Of a stretch of DNA of 64,000 nucleotides, positions 11,746-23,100 are shown piece after piece; within the stretch, counting starts at the first letter, position 1, and each line of letters begins with the position of its first letter. The stretch is from Echiichthys vipera (taxonomy: Eukaryota > Chordata > Actinopteri > Perciformes > Trachinidae), in NCBI GenBank assembly GCA_963691815.1, contig OY829661.1, forward strand, positions 3,465,001 through 3,529,000, read 5' to 3'. A program made the position numbers and the translations under genes. The notes under the pieces are model-generated. The model was not told the DNA's origin. It saw only the letters and a list, made by a program, of their open reading frames with translations, and searched no databases.

Positions 11746-14680
11746 CAAAACGTGTGCAAAAGTGTCCTCTAGGAACCAAAACGTGTGCTAGAGTACTCTC
11801 TCGGAACCAAAACTTGTGCAAAAGTTTCCTCTAGAAGCGAAAAAGTGTGCTAAAGTACTCTCTAGGAGCCAAAACGTGTGCTAAAGTGCCCTCTAGAAGC
11901 CAAAAAGTGTGCAAAAGTAGTCTCTAGGAGCCAAAACGTGTGCTTAAGTGCACTCTTCGAAGCCAAAATGCCTGGTAAAGTACTCTCTAGGAGCCAAAAC
12001 GTGCGCTAAATTGCCCTCTTTGAAGCCAAAAAGTGTTCTAAAGTACTCTCTAGGAGCCAAAACATGTGCTAAAGTGCCCTCTTCAAAGCCAAAATGCGTG
12101 GTAAATTGCCCTCTAGGAACCAAAGCATGTACTAAAGTGCCCTTTTTGAAGCCAAAGTGCGTGGTAAAGTACTCTCTAGGAGCCAAAACGTGTGCTAAAT
12201 TGCCCTCTTCAAAGCCAAAATGCGTGGTAAAGTACTCTCTAGAAGCCAAAACGTGTGCTAGTGTACTCTAGAAATCATAAAAACGTGTGCTAAAGTACTC
12301 TCTAGAAGCCAAAACGTGTGCTAGTGTCCTCTAGAAGCCAAAACGAGTATTAAAGTGCCCTCTAGAAGCCAAAATGTGTGCTAAAGTGTCCTCTAGGAGC
12401 CAAAACGTGTGCAGAAGTGTCCTCTAGGAGCCAAAACGTGTGCTAAAATACTCTCTAGGAACCAAAACTTGTGCAAAAGTGTCCTCTAGAAGCCAAAAAG
12501 TTTGCTAAAGTACTCTCTAGGAGCCAAAACGTGTTAAAGTGTCCTCTGGGAGCCAAAGCGTGTGTTTAAGTGTCCTCTAGGAGCCAAAACATGTGATAAA
12601 GTACTCTCTAGGAGCCAAAACATGTGCTAAAGTGCCCTCTAGAAACCAAAAAGTGTGCTAAAGTACTCTCTAGGAGCCGAAACGTGTGCTATAGTGCCCT
12701 CTTAGAAGCCAAAATACGTGGTAAAGTACTCTCTAGGAGCCAAAACGTGTGCTAGTGTCCTTTAGAAATCAAAAAACGTCTGCTAAAGTGCCCTCTTCGA
12801 AGCCAAAATGCGTGCTAAAGTACTCTTTGAAGCCAAAACGTGCGATAAATTGCCCTCTTCGAAGCCAAAATGCGTGGTAAAGTACTCTCTAGTAGCGAAA
12901 ATCTGCGCTAAATTGCCCTCTTCGAAGCCAAAATGCGTGCTAAAGTACTCTCTAGGAGCCAAAACGTGTGCAAAAGTAGTGTCTAGGAGCCAAAACATGT
13001 GCTTAAGTGCCCTCTTCAAAGCCAAAATGCGTGCTAAAGTACTCTCTAGGAGCCAAAACGTGTGCTAAAGTGCCCTCTAGAAACCAAAATGTGTGCTAAA
13101 GTACTCTCTAGGAGCCAAAACGTGTGCTAAAGTGCCCTCTTCAAAGCCAAAATGCGTGGTAAAGTGCCCTCTAGGAACCAAAACATGTGCTAAAGTCCCC
13201 TTTTTGAAGCCAAAATGCGTGTTAAAGTACTCTCTAGGAGCCAAAACGTGCGCCACAATGCCCTCCTCGAAGCCAAAACGTGTGCTAAAGTACTCTCTAG
13301 AAGCCAAAACGTGTGCTATAGTGCCCTCTTCGAAGCCAAAATACGTGCTAAAGTATGCTTCAAAGCCAAAACGTAAGATAAATTGCCCTCTTCGAAGGCC
13401 AAAATGCGTGGTAAAGTACTCTCTAGTAGCGAAAACGTGCGCTAAATTGCCCTCTTCGAAGCCAAAATGCGTGCTAAAGTACTCTCTAGGAGCAAAAACG
13501 TGTGCTAAAGTGCCCTCTAGAAGCAAAAAAATGTGCTAAAGTACTCTCTAGGAGCCAAAACATGTGCTAAATTACTCTCTAGGAGCCAAGACGTGCGCTA
13601 ATTTGCCCTCTTCGAAGCCAAAATGCGTAGTAAAGTACTCTCTAGGAGCCAAAACGTGTGATAGTGTCCTTCAGAAATCAAAATGAGTGCTAAAGATCCC
13701 TCTAGAAGCCAAAATGTGTGCTAAAGTGTCCTCTAGGAACCAAAACATGTGCAAAAGTGTCCTCTAGGAGCCAAAACGTGTGCTAAAGTACTCTCTCGGA
13801 ACCCAAAACTTCTGCAAAAGTGTCCTCTAGAAGCCAAAACGTGTGCTAAAGTGCCCTCTAGAAGCCAAAACGTGTGCAAAAGTAGTCTCTAGGAGCCAAA
13901 ACGTGTGTTTAAGTGCCCTCTTCGAAGCCAAAATGCGTGGTAAAGTACTCTCTAGGAGCCGAAACGTGTGCTAAAGTGCCCTCTAGAAGCGAAAAAGTGT
14001 GCTAAAGTACTCTCTAGGAGCCAAAACGTGTGATAAAGTGCCCTCTTCAAAGCCAAAATGCGTGGTAAAGTACTCTCTAGGAGCCAAAACGTGCGCTTAA
14101 GTGCCCTCTAGGAGCCAAAACATGTGCTAAAGTACTCTCTAGGAGCCAAAACGTGTGCTAAAGTTCCCTCTTCGAAGCCAAAATGCGTGGTAAAGTACTC
14201 TGTAGGAGCCAAAACGTGTGCTAAAGTGCCCTCTTCAAAGCCAAAATGCGTGGTAAAGTGCCCTCTACGAACCAAAACATGTGCTAAAGTGCCCTCTAGG
14301 AACCAAAACATGTGCTAAAGTGCCCTTTTCAAAGCCAAAATGTGTGGTAAAGTACTCTCTAGGAGCCAAAATGTGTGCTAAATCGCCCTCTTCGAAGCCA
14401 AAATGCGTGGTTAAGTACTTTCTAGGAGCCAAAACGTGCGCTTAATTGACCTCTTCGAAGCTATAACTGTGCTAAAGTACTCTCTAGGAGCCAAAACGTG
14501 TGCTAAAGTGCCCTCTTCAAAGCCAAAATGCGTGGTAAAGTGCCCTCTAGGAGCCAAAACATGTGCTAAAGTGCCCTTTTGGAAGCCAAAATGCGTGGTA
14601 AAGTACTCTCTAGGAGCCAAAACATGTGCTAAAGTACCCTTTTGGAAGCCAAAATGCGTGGTAAAGTGCCCTCTTCAGTG

Positions 14681-15240
14681 GCGAGGATGCGCTGTGTGCC
14701 CTTTTTTCCCCCTTTTTTTCGCCCCTGCCCTTCAAGGAGTCTGTAAAATTCTGTCTTTTTACTATTCTGCCAGCGACTCAGATCGGAGTCGAACCTGTGC
14801 CAACCGGGCCGGGCACTGCTTATAATGGCTCTATGAGTAATTACTCTTCCTTGGTTCCCCGGATGTTTACACTGAATTTTACAGTATATACTGAATTTTG
14901 CAGCTGAATTTAAAATCTGTTGAATTTCTTACCTTTTAATTTATAACATTGAATTGTATACATTGTATTCTGCATCTGAATTTGGTTTATTGGTATTTTT
15001 TACACTGAATTTTGTAACGTTGAATTCTTTAACCTTGAATTTGTGAACATTGAAAAATAAAGTTAAATTCAGAGTCAAAATGTTCAGAAACATATTTTCA
15101 ATGCATAAATATTCAGTGTTAGACATTCAATGTCCTTTTAATTCAACAAATTACATCCATACACTTGGCCTGTGATAGTTCCCCCCACAATAAACCACAT
15201 TATAGCCACTTCAATGAGACCATGTCATAAGTAAGGACAG
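14681..15240. other. Satellite flank, AT-rich TGAATTT-rich DNA, no gene
   Basis: The array ends inside a CCCTCTTCA monomer near 14680. It is followed by a T/C-rich stretch and a segment with a Pol III B-box-like GGTTCGACTCC on the minus strand (14785-14795) but no cloverleaf. From about 14870 to 15140 the words TGAATTTT/TTGAATTT recur irregularly, like subterminal repeats of a decayed transposon. No gene is seen. Confidence 0.5.
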
Positions 15241-15264
15241 TTTGTGAGGGTGAAAACAGTGTGC

Positions 15265-15435
15265 TAATAAGCCTGTGAATGTTCTCATTCGTCCAGGTCA
15301 TCGTTATCCTCAAAGCAATTTCAGTCAAAAACAACTGGACTGGTTGTTTGTCTAGGAAGACGTTTCACCTCTCATCCAAGAGGCTTCATCAGTTCATGTA
15401 CGCATCTGACCAGGCTGGGACTGGTCCTGTGTGCT
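15265..15435 (-). mobile_element. Penelope-like element 3'-terminal remnant
   Basis: On the minus strand this reads CCAGTCCCAGCCTGGTCAG, then the core CTGATGAAGCC...GAGAGGTGAAACGTC, then CCAGTCCAGTTG and CTGGACGAATGAGAAC. The same string occurs at 52200-52330, next to a GIY-YIG endonuclease ORF of a Penelope-like element, so this copy is an isolated end of that family. It has no coding sequence of its own. The edges are approximate. Confidence 0.6.
15356..15395 (-). ncRNA. Hammerhead-ribozyme-like motif (copy 1)
   Basis: The minus strand reads GAA-CTGATGA-A-GCCTCT-TGGATG-AGAGGT-GAAAC-GTC-TTC. CTGATGA and GAAAC are the two invariant core boxes. CCTCT/AGAGG forms stem II with a TGGATG loop. 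GTC is a standard cleavage triplet, and the outer GAA/TTC can start stem I. Stem III is minimal (palindromic ACGT), as reported for hammerheads in Penelope-like elements that work best as dimers. Ribozyme activity is inferred, not shown. Confidence 0.55.
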
Positions 15436-15724
15436 AATAGATTTCACCATGAAACTCTCCCAACTGATTACTTACGCTAAGACAATTACTATGTTTTTGA
15501 ATTACAAGTTTTCCCAAATGTTATTTTGTTTAAATGAGGCATTATCTAAATGGTAACCTTTGGTGAATCTACACAGAGGCAAAGCGTAGTAAAATAAACA
15601 CCTAACTGTGTATTTTGGATTGGTTCTTTCCACTAGTCTGAATGAAGGCTCGTTAAGGAAGCAAAATAGCATCATTAATATTCTATTGTAATATTGTGGA
15701 TTATTATTAAACAGAAGACCTAAA

Positions 15725-16948
15725 ATGAACCATGAATCAGAAGTTTATTTTTTGTCAAAATTTGAAATTCATACATTACAGCCATTCATATATCCATTAA
15801 CACATAAAATGTACATACATAGGAAAATATCTATTTGATAGGGATCACATTTACAGTAGGTATCGGTTTTTACTGTTCTATCAACAAATATACAGCAATA
15901 TTAAAATTCAACTGAATATTACCAACGTGTCCAGGTCAAATTTCAGTGGACAGACTGAATAATTTTCCACCAGGCCAGACATTATTGTACATGTCACTAG
16001 TGGAATACAGAGCAGGTCTGAGGGTTACTGTAACCTGACCAGACAGGATCAATCCAGAGCTTGTGAATTCATCACAAAAACTGCAGTTCAACATTAAAAG
16101 GTATTTTCAATAGTGTTAAAATATGAAACATTCCCATGCCAAAAAAGAAAAGGAAAAATAAACTTAATACTGAATTTCCACCAGGTTGGAGTGTATAATT
16201 GTCTTTACAAAGTTACAAAGTTGTGAGTTTTATATTAATAAGTAATAATAATAATAATACAATTTTAACTTAAGAGCACTGATATAACACTACATAACAT
16301 TTTTAATTCTGTTATTTGTTTACACCTAGGTGTAATTTATACTTAAGCCACATTAAACTTAAGAAGTATTCATCCATCCCGTTCTTCTAAGAAAACACAA
16401 TTCCCCCAGGCAGTGGAAAGGTTAAATAGCATCATTTCTCAAATAAAAGTTTGAACATAAAAAAGATATATATACAAAAAAAGTGATTTGAATAATGGCC
16501 ATGCCCAGAATGATTACTGTACAGCTGTCTCCAATAAAAGGACAGACAAAACATTTCGTGGGAGTGGGTTTACCGCTGCTCTCAAAGTTTTAGAAAATTC
16601 AGTGAGTAAGTAACTAGGTTAGAATCTTCTTATGCAAGTTTGGTCGATTGATGAGCATTTAAATTCTCTTTCATCATTTAGACAAAAATATACTAAACAA
16701 AGTCACTTGTTTTCAGCACTTCTGAAAGGCTTCTGCTAAGTCGTGATTTGTCATGGTTGAATCATTGAAAATAGGTATGAACACTGTGAGAAGGCGTAGA
16801 CACAGCTTTGTTTTCATGAACATGCTCCCAAACCAGGGTTATAAGTCCTGACAAATGGAAATGTGGCCAAACATGGATTATGTTCACTGACCTCTCCATG
16901 TTCGGTGAATGACTATCTGCACTCTTGAATTCACTTGGACCAAAATGG
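15725..16948 (-). other. slc27a6: Probable slc27a6 3' UTR
   Basis: This is the stretch directly downstream of the slc27a6 stop codon in transcript direction. It is AT-rich, shows no ORF and no obvious transposon. A canonical AATAAA on the minus strand lies at 15744-15749, which would place cleavage near 15725. The extent is inferred from that single signal. Confidence 0.4.
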
Positions 16949-17125
16949 TTATAAATGGATCTTTCCAGACACAATGTCATGATACAGACAAACAGTCAGG
17001 GGAACATAGTCCTTCTGAGAGACATCTAAGAAGCACAGAAGATCCTGGGTGACGTGTGGATTAAAACCCTCCTGGACCAGCTTCACCTTCTGCTGCTTGA
17101 AGGTCTCAGTCACATCCAGAGCGGG
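16949..17125 (-). CDS. slc27a6: slc27a6 coding exon 10 (stop codon)
   Basis: The acceptor is TTCTCAG|CCCGCT and it runs to TAA at 16949-16951. It encodes TETFKQQKVKLVQEGFNP, YVPLTVCLYHDIVSGKIHL. The ending resembles the lysine-leucine-type C-termini of FATP2/FATP6. Confidence 0.92.
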   Translation of the reverse strand, partial: PALDVTETFKQQKVKLVQEGFNPHVTQDLLCFLDVSQKDYVPLTVCLYHDIVSGKIHL

Positions 17126-20100
17126 CTGAGAACACAGGCGGGGATACAAATCACCAACATCACTTCACACTGTAAAACACTTCATAGGGCAGGTAGTGAA
17201 CACCTGCATGACTTACCTGTATTCTGAGAAACCACGGCCAGGCATATGCAGGGAGGCTGTTTACTAAATGGTTGTAGAGTTTTGTTCCATTTAATTTTTG
17301 ACCCTGCTTTAAGACGATCGCAGCCATACCTGCCCGACCTTCATACCCTGCATACACAAATTGGAAAAAGTCAATTACTGAAAAAGCCATGCTGAATGAA
17401 CAACAGCAAATTTCAGAATTGCGAAGTAGAAGGCACTGCTGGTTCTGGAAGTATTTGGATTTTCTTTTGATGATATCAAACTCCAACAGAAGAACAAGAA
17501 GAAAATATGTTTTTGAGTGGAAGGGACTTTAAGTAAAAGAATCTGAAAACTTTTCACAGACCCCCTGGCAGAGTGCCATGGACCACACTTTGACTTTTGC
17601 TGGTGTATAATACCAAGGATAGAGTGTGGACCAAGTAAAAAGTATGTCGTCTATTTAAATTGTCTGTATCTGAAGCTAGAGTCGGGAAATGTGACCTTGG
17701 GACCAAGTAGCACCACATCTGGCTCAACCTGGTCATTGTCTCACTGGTGGCTGGCCCCACAGGCCCGTCCCCGACCTTGCATTGGCTGTGCTCCATTTGG
17801 TCGTGCTGGGGTGATGTTTTGTACATAGTAGCAATACATACTTGGTCAATACATTGATTGTGATTCTGTAGATAAGGCAGTATTAGTAATCACAGTGTAA
17901 CACTAGATTCCACAGACCTGGCACGGTGACTCCGTAGATGTTGACCTCCTGGATGAAATCCAGAAGACCTAAGACCTCTGACACCTCTGTGGTGGACACA
18001 TTCTCTCCTTTCCACCTGTAGGGCACCAGGTTATACAAAGTTACACCTGCATTAACAGATTTTTGTGGCAGAATAAAGTTGGTGAACTAAACAGTTGCTT
18101 ATTTACACATCCAGCAGTTATGTAGCAACACTGTCATTCTATTAATTTCACTTCCTCTCCGTATTTGTCTCTACCATCTCCTGAGGGAAATATCTGCTCA
18201 TCTTTGGCTTCTAAATGCTCCTCTATGTTCCCCAGCTAGTCTCTAACAGTGTCTGTGCTGTTTGCTGCTGAGCAGTTTTTTCTCTGAAATCAGCTTGCTG
18301 CTGCTGCTGCTGCTGCAAACAACACTATGAAAGTGCTGAGTCAACCAAAACAGTGAGATTGAGCTGAAACTCACTATAAAGCTCTGTAAAGCAGCAATTC
18401 TTTGTTCGATCCTCACTATGAGTGACTCTTCACATTGTCCTTCCATCACACTTGAAATATTGATTTTAACTTTTGTTTTTTGCAATTTCGCAATTATTGG
18501 ATAGTTGACAATGAAGAGGCAGACAGGGAGAGCGGGGGGTTGTATGTCATGCAACAAAGGTCCCTGTCGGGATCTGAACTGGAGACGTTGATGTGGTGAT
18601 GTGGTGATGTGGTGATGTGGCGTGTGCTGCAATCATTTGGCCACCAAGACGCTCCACATTTACTGAGGCCAAACTCCTTAACACTGTTTCAGACCAGAGA
18701 ACCTTGTTTCTCACAGTCTGAAAGTCCTTCAGGTGTCTTTCACTGAGGAGAAGTTTCCATGTGGCCATTTTGCCATGAAGTCCAGATCGGGGGAGTGCTG
18801 CAGTGATGGTCCTTCCAGAAGTTTCTCCACTCTCAACACAGCCAAAAGTATGGGTGGAGCTCAGCAGTCAGCTCATAATTATGCATAACTTTAAGATTTA
18901 ATAAAATTGATGAGTCCTCATCCTGACATTCCCGACTATGGAGTCTTTTATGATGGTAGTGGGATGGCGTGGGCAGAGTGGGATGTGTAGCTGGAAATGC
19001 TGGAGTAACCAACACCCCAGGGTTCCTTTGGAGAGCTGGTCCAACTGTTAGCCCTGTGGTGTCCATAGATGAAGGAGACTGGAGGCCTTCCCTTAGCGGA
19101 GGTGTTAAATCTGTTGGCCAGCTGGATGTCCTGGGAGGAGAAGATGGAACAGGTACTCTTCTTGCTGTGTTTTTTCTTATGGACAGGGGCTCAGGGCTCC
19201 ATTCACTGGAGGGTAGAGCTTACCAGCCAGAGCCTTTGGTCTAGCACCAGTTTGCCCCAGGAATCTATAGCCTGGGAGGGAGCTGCTTCTGAGCATGAAA
19301 CAGCCACGATAGCATTAACAGGGCAAGTGCCAACTAGGGATAAGGGAGCTGTCTCCTTTACTTCAATAAAGGGTGGATATTGTTTGTTACAGGAATACAC
19401 AGTCTGCACACCAAGGTGGAGAGGTGAGTGGCGGCATGCCTGTCTGGCTAAATATGCTTTGTTTTTCAGTGGAATGGTGGCATGGCGCATAGCATGCAGC
19501 GTGCTGATTTACTGGACTCACACAGCCTTTAAAGAGGTAGTTCATATTTGTAGTGTGGCTGTATGAGGTAGTAGGTAGTACGTAGTAGGTCCATGTAGTG
19601 TGTTACCTACAGTAGATGGCAGTCGTAATGCCTCCAGTTTAGAGAAGCAGACAGCAACGTACTGCTGGATGGGGGCAGCACCTAAACAGATTTTTAAACA
19701 CCTAAAAAACATTAATATCAGTTGAACTGTACGCTCTACTTTTAATTGACTTTTATTTTACTTTTGATTATTTTCCCAGCTTTACCTTGCCACCCTTTTT
19801 TAAGAGTCCCTATTATGCCTTTTTGGGTTTTCCTGTCCTTATGTTATATAGTATAGGAAAAAAGATATTCCACACCAAAGGCTGTTTTCCATACGGTTGT
19901 GCCTCCCTCAGACAGTACTTGTCTTTACCTGGCTGAAACGCTCATGCATTTTTGTATTTACTACCATGAATGTAGTACCTCATTCGTTCCCTAGAATGCC
20001 TGGCTGTGCCTTCCTGCTAGTTAGGCATGCCCTCAAACAGAGCGGTGCGGACCTGCGCAGAGACTAGCGGTTAGCCACCGGGACCTGTCAGCTATCTGCT

Positions 20101-23100
20101 CTGTTGTCAGCTGCAAGAACCAACAGAATAGCAGTCATGTACTCCCACCATCAGAGGAGCTGGAGACCCAGTGGATTAACTTTAGTTTTGAGGATTTTTT
20201 AAACTTCACACTTTGGCCACTTAATGCTGTTTTTGTTTTTATTTTGGGGGTTAGCCTGATAAAGCTAATGTTAGCATGTTGCATGGCTAGCTTCTATATA
20301 GACAGTGTTTTCAGAGGTAACTGATTCCGTATATGGTAAGGGGCGTAACATTTCCGACACGCAGCCTAAACGGTTGACAATCACAGCAGAGCAGACCAGC
20401 TGACCAATCAGAGCACACTGGGCTTTTTGGGTTTGTGTGTTTTTTTGAAAATCAAACCATACTGTAGCTGACCAGAAAAATACAAATATGACCTAAAACC
20501 TAGTTTACTAGGGCCTCTTTAGCATGTTTAGCAAGTTCTCTATGCTCTCTTTAAAGCCACAGACTCCATTGAAAAAAACAGTAATTTTACCTGAGCAGGG
20601 CAGCGGTAGACCAGCACCTCCTATGTCAGGTGGAGACAGTATGTAGGCTGCTAACTAAGCTTATTATACAACATTGGTAAAGGGTTTCTATTCAATATGA
20701 CACCGACAAAACATTTTAATTTCATTGTATCCTCATTTTCAACAAACCTGCCAAATGAAATACAAATACCTTAGCAAGGTTTCATTAGCACAGTTTTAAA
20801 TGATACACACAGTCACAGTACCTGAAGGTGTCCCCGATACGGTCACGGAAGTGAAGAAAGTCCCTATGATCGTGGAGCAGGAGGTCTCCAGTGTTGAAAT
20901 ACACATCCCCAGCTTTAAACACATCCCTGAGCAGCTTCTTCTCAGACTGGACCTGGTTCCCAGCATAGCCCAAGAACTGGTTTATAGCGGTCAGAGGAGC
21001 TACCAGGATCCCTGCCTCTCCTGTGCATAGAAACAGGAAGTACATTTAGTGGACACACATGGGCTCTTCCTCTGTACATACAGCTATGTACTCCAGACAT
21101 TAATGTTAAAGAGACTGGGTATCTGATTCATTTACCTATTTGTGCTTGTATGCATCTTCCAGAGTCTGTTCGGACTGGCTCGTATGTTTGTGGGTCATAT
21201 CTCAGGAGCTCAAAGGGCATAGACAGCTGAAAAACAAGAGTTGTGACTTGATGAGCCACTGTCTGACTAATAGTTTCTAGACTTCACTAGATCATTGTTA
21301 AATAGCATACAGTCAATTCAATTCAATTTTATTTACAGTGCCAAATCATAACAAAAGTTATCTTAGGACACTTTACAGAGTAGGTACAGACCACACTCTA
21401 TGACTTATTCATGATTTACAGAGACCCAACAATTCCCTCATGAGAACCGAACCAGAACAGACCCAGCTCTATGGAAGACGGACCTCTGTCTGCACCGGTT
21501 GGGGACGAAGAAAAGGAGAGACACAAAGACAAACAGACAGACACACTTCCAGAGATGCAAGCAACCAAAAAAACAGTAACTATAATAATATCTATAGTAA
21601 TGTGATTATGACTTATATGTTATGGCAGTTAATATAGTAGAATAGTAGAAACAAGCACAGTTAAGGTGATATATATAAGGTGAATATGACAATGATAATA
21701 ATTATGGTGGCAAACATGATCAATGATGAGTAGTGGTAAAAACAGCTGTGATACAGTAAGGCATACACACATTGATGATGTTTTTATGGCTACAAATTTT
21801 ATAATTTATAAGACTAATGATAGTTTATATGAGTACTACTGATAATAGGAGCAGGAAGCATCATGCAGGACCACGGCAGTAGGCACCACAACGATCAACA
21901 GAGACCTAAATCTGACTGCAGCCATATTCCTTAGACTGCACGATGCACTGCTGCCTCAGTATATATTGTATACATTTTATGTTTTAGATATTTATTAGTC
22001 AAAGTCTACATTTTGATTTGGAGATACATGTACTACCTTTTTGCAAAATAAAACACTTATACTTACTGTTACTTATCATCCATCCATCAAAATATTAGTA
22101 CACATGAACAAGTCTCTCCCAAATCCAAAAACTAGAGTGCTAAAACGTAATTTATAAACAGGTGCTACGTGTGTAACTGCTCTATAGATAATGAACTGGG
22201 AAAGATGTTATAGATGATACTGAGAGATGCTTTGTGGCTTCCATATTATTTATTTATTTAAATGTATTTATTTGGCCTTTTCATGCATTTATTTGTTAGG
22301 GACAGCTTTCAAAGAGTGACATGCAGCAAAGGGCCCCAGGTGGGAATTGAACATGGCCGCTGCATCGAGAAGACGTCTGGCTTCTATATATGGGCCGCCC
22401 AACCACTAACCACTGAACCTCCAGGTGCCCCTGGAGATATTTTATACATTTAAGTATGTAGGTGATGGACCTTTTGTAATCACAACATCACAGCATTTCA
22501 AGTGGCTTTATTATCTTCAACTGAGGTAATCCAAATTTGAGTCCCTAGTATGGGTCTAGCTCCAAAAACACTGGATTTCCCCAAGCCCCCACCACAGCGA
22601 CTTCCTGGTTGATCCAATCAGGAAGTGCCAAAAACGGCAGCTCTCTGAGTGTCCACTAGGGGCAGGTTTCATAACAGAGCAGTTTCTCATTGACCCCCAT
22701 GTTAAACAGGCCGTTTCCCAGCATCATTAAACCTGTTTAAGGCCTGGTACAAAAAAACATTCTAGTCAGTATGTTTAGTTCATATCTCCTTGACAAGAGT
22801 GAGGGGGGTGAATTTTTTCTTGTACCAGACTAGTTTTTATTTTATTGGAGGTTAAAGTTTATGAATAATAAGGGGTGGGGCCTCTTGACTGAAAGCTAGC
22901 CTCTGGCCCTCACTTAAACGGAGGTAAACGTCATCCAGATGGACGTATCTCCCTCCCCCCAACATCACATACATGCCCTTTTTTGGTCAGAGGAAATGAG
23001 GTGGTATCTGTCTGACAAGATGGCGATTACCGTAGTCGAGGAAGATTGGATCAAGTTAAGAGAACGGACCCCGGTCGGGTATGCTACGTCCAATTTTCAT

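Larger units (their letters stand above)
1..14680. repeat. Satellite DNA array of 31/32-bp monomers
   Basis: The whole stretch is tandem copies of a short monomer. One class is 31 bp and contains CTCTCTAGGAGCCAAAAC followed by GTGTGCTAAAG. A second class is 32 bp and contains CCTCTTCGAAGCCAAAATG followed by CGTGGTAAAG. A third has CCTCTAGAAGCC. The 31- and 32-bp classes often alternate, giving a 63-bp dimer. Because 63 is divisible by three, many short reading frames stay open on both strands; these are not genes. Divergence between monomers is moderate, but larger blocks are near-identical (997, 735 and 252 bp units annotated separately; a looser 372-bp spacing of a rare variant is seen at about 801 and 1173). 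The array begins before base 1 and stops abruptly near 14680. I do not recognise the family. A pericentromeric or subtelomeric location would be usual but cannot be shown here. Confidence 0.97.

Noticed and set aside
2376..14620. Dozens of short open frames on both strands with repeats such as KPKCVVKYSLGAKTCAK and HFGFEEGTLAHVLAPREYF
   Set aside because: They are produced by the 63-bp (21-codon) satellite dimer. They occur on both strands in the same places, have no upstream signals and drift with monomer changes.
1..14680. CENP-B box in the TTCGAAGCC monomers
   Set aside because: After TTCG the downstream A and CGGG positions of the box do not match.
1..14680. CRISPR-like array of about 30-bp repeats
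   Set aside because: Repeats are contiguous with no unique spacers, and the genome is eukaryotic.
14785..14795. A B-box-like GGTTCGACTCC on the minus strand, possible tRNA or SINE
   Set aside because: No A box at the right distance and no cloverleaf can be folded.
19069..19566. A 165-codon plus-strand frame in slc27a6 intron 7
   Set aside because: No recognisable domain, an overlapping antisense frame of similar quality, and repeat-like surroundings.
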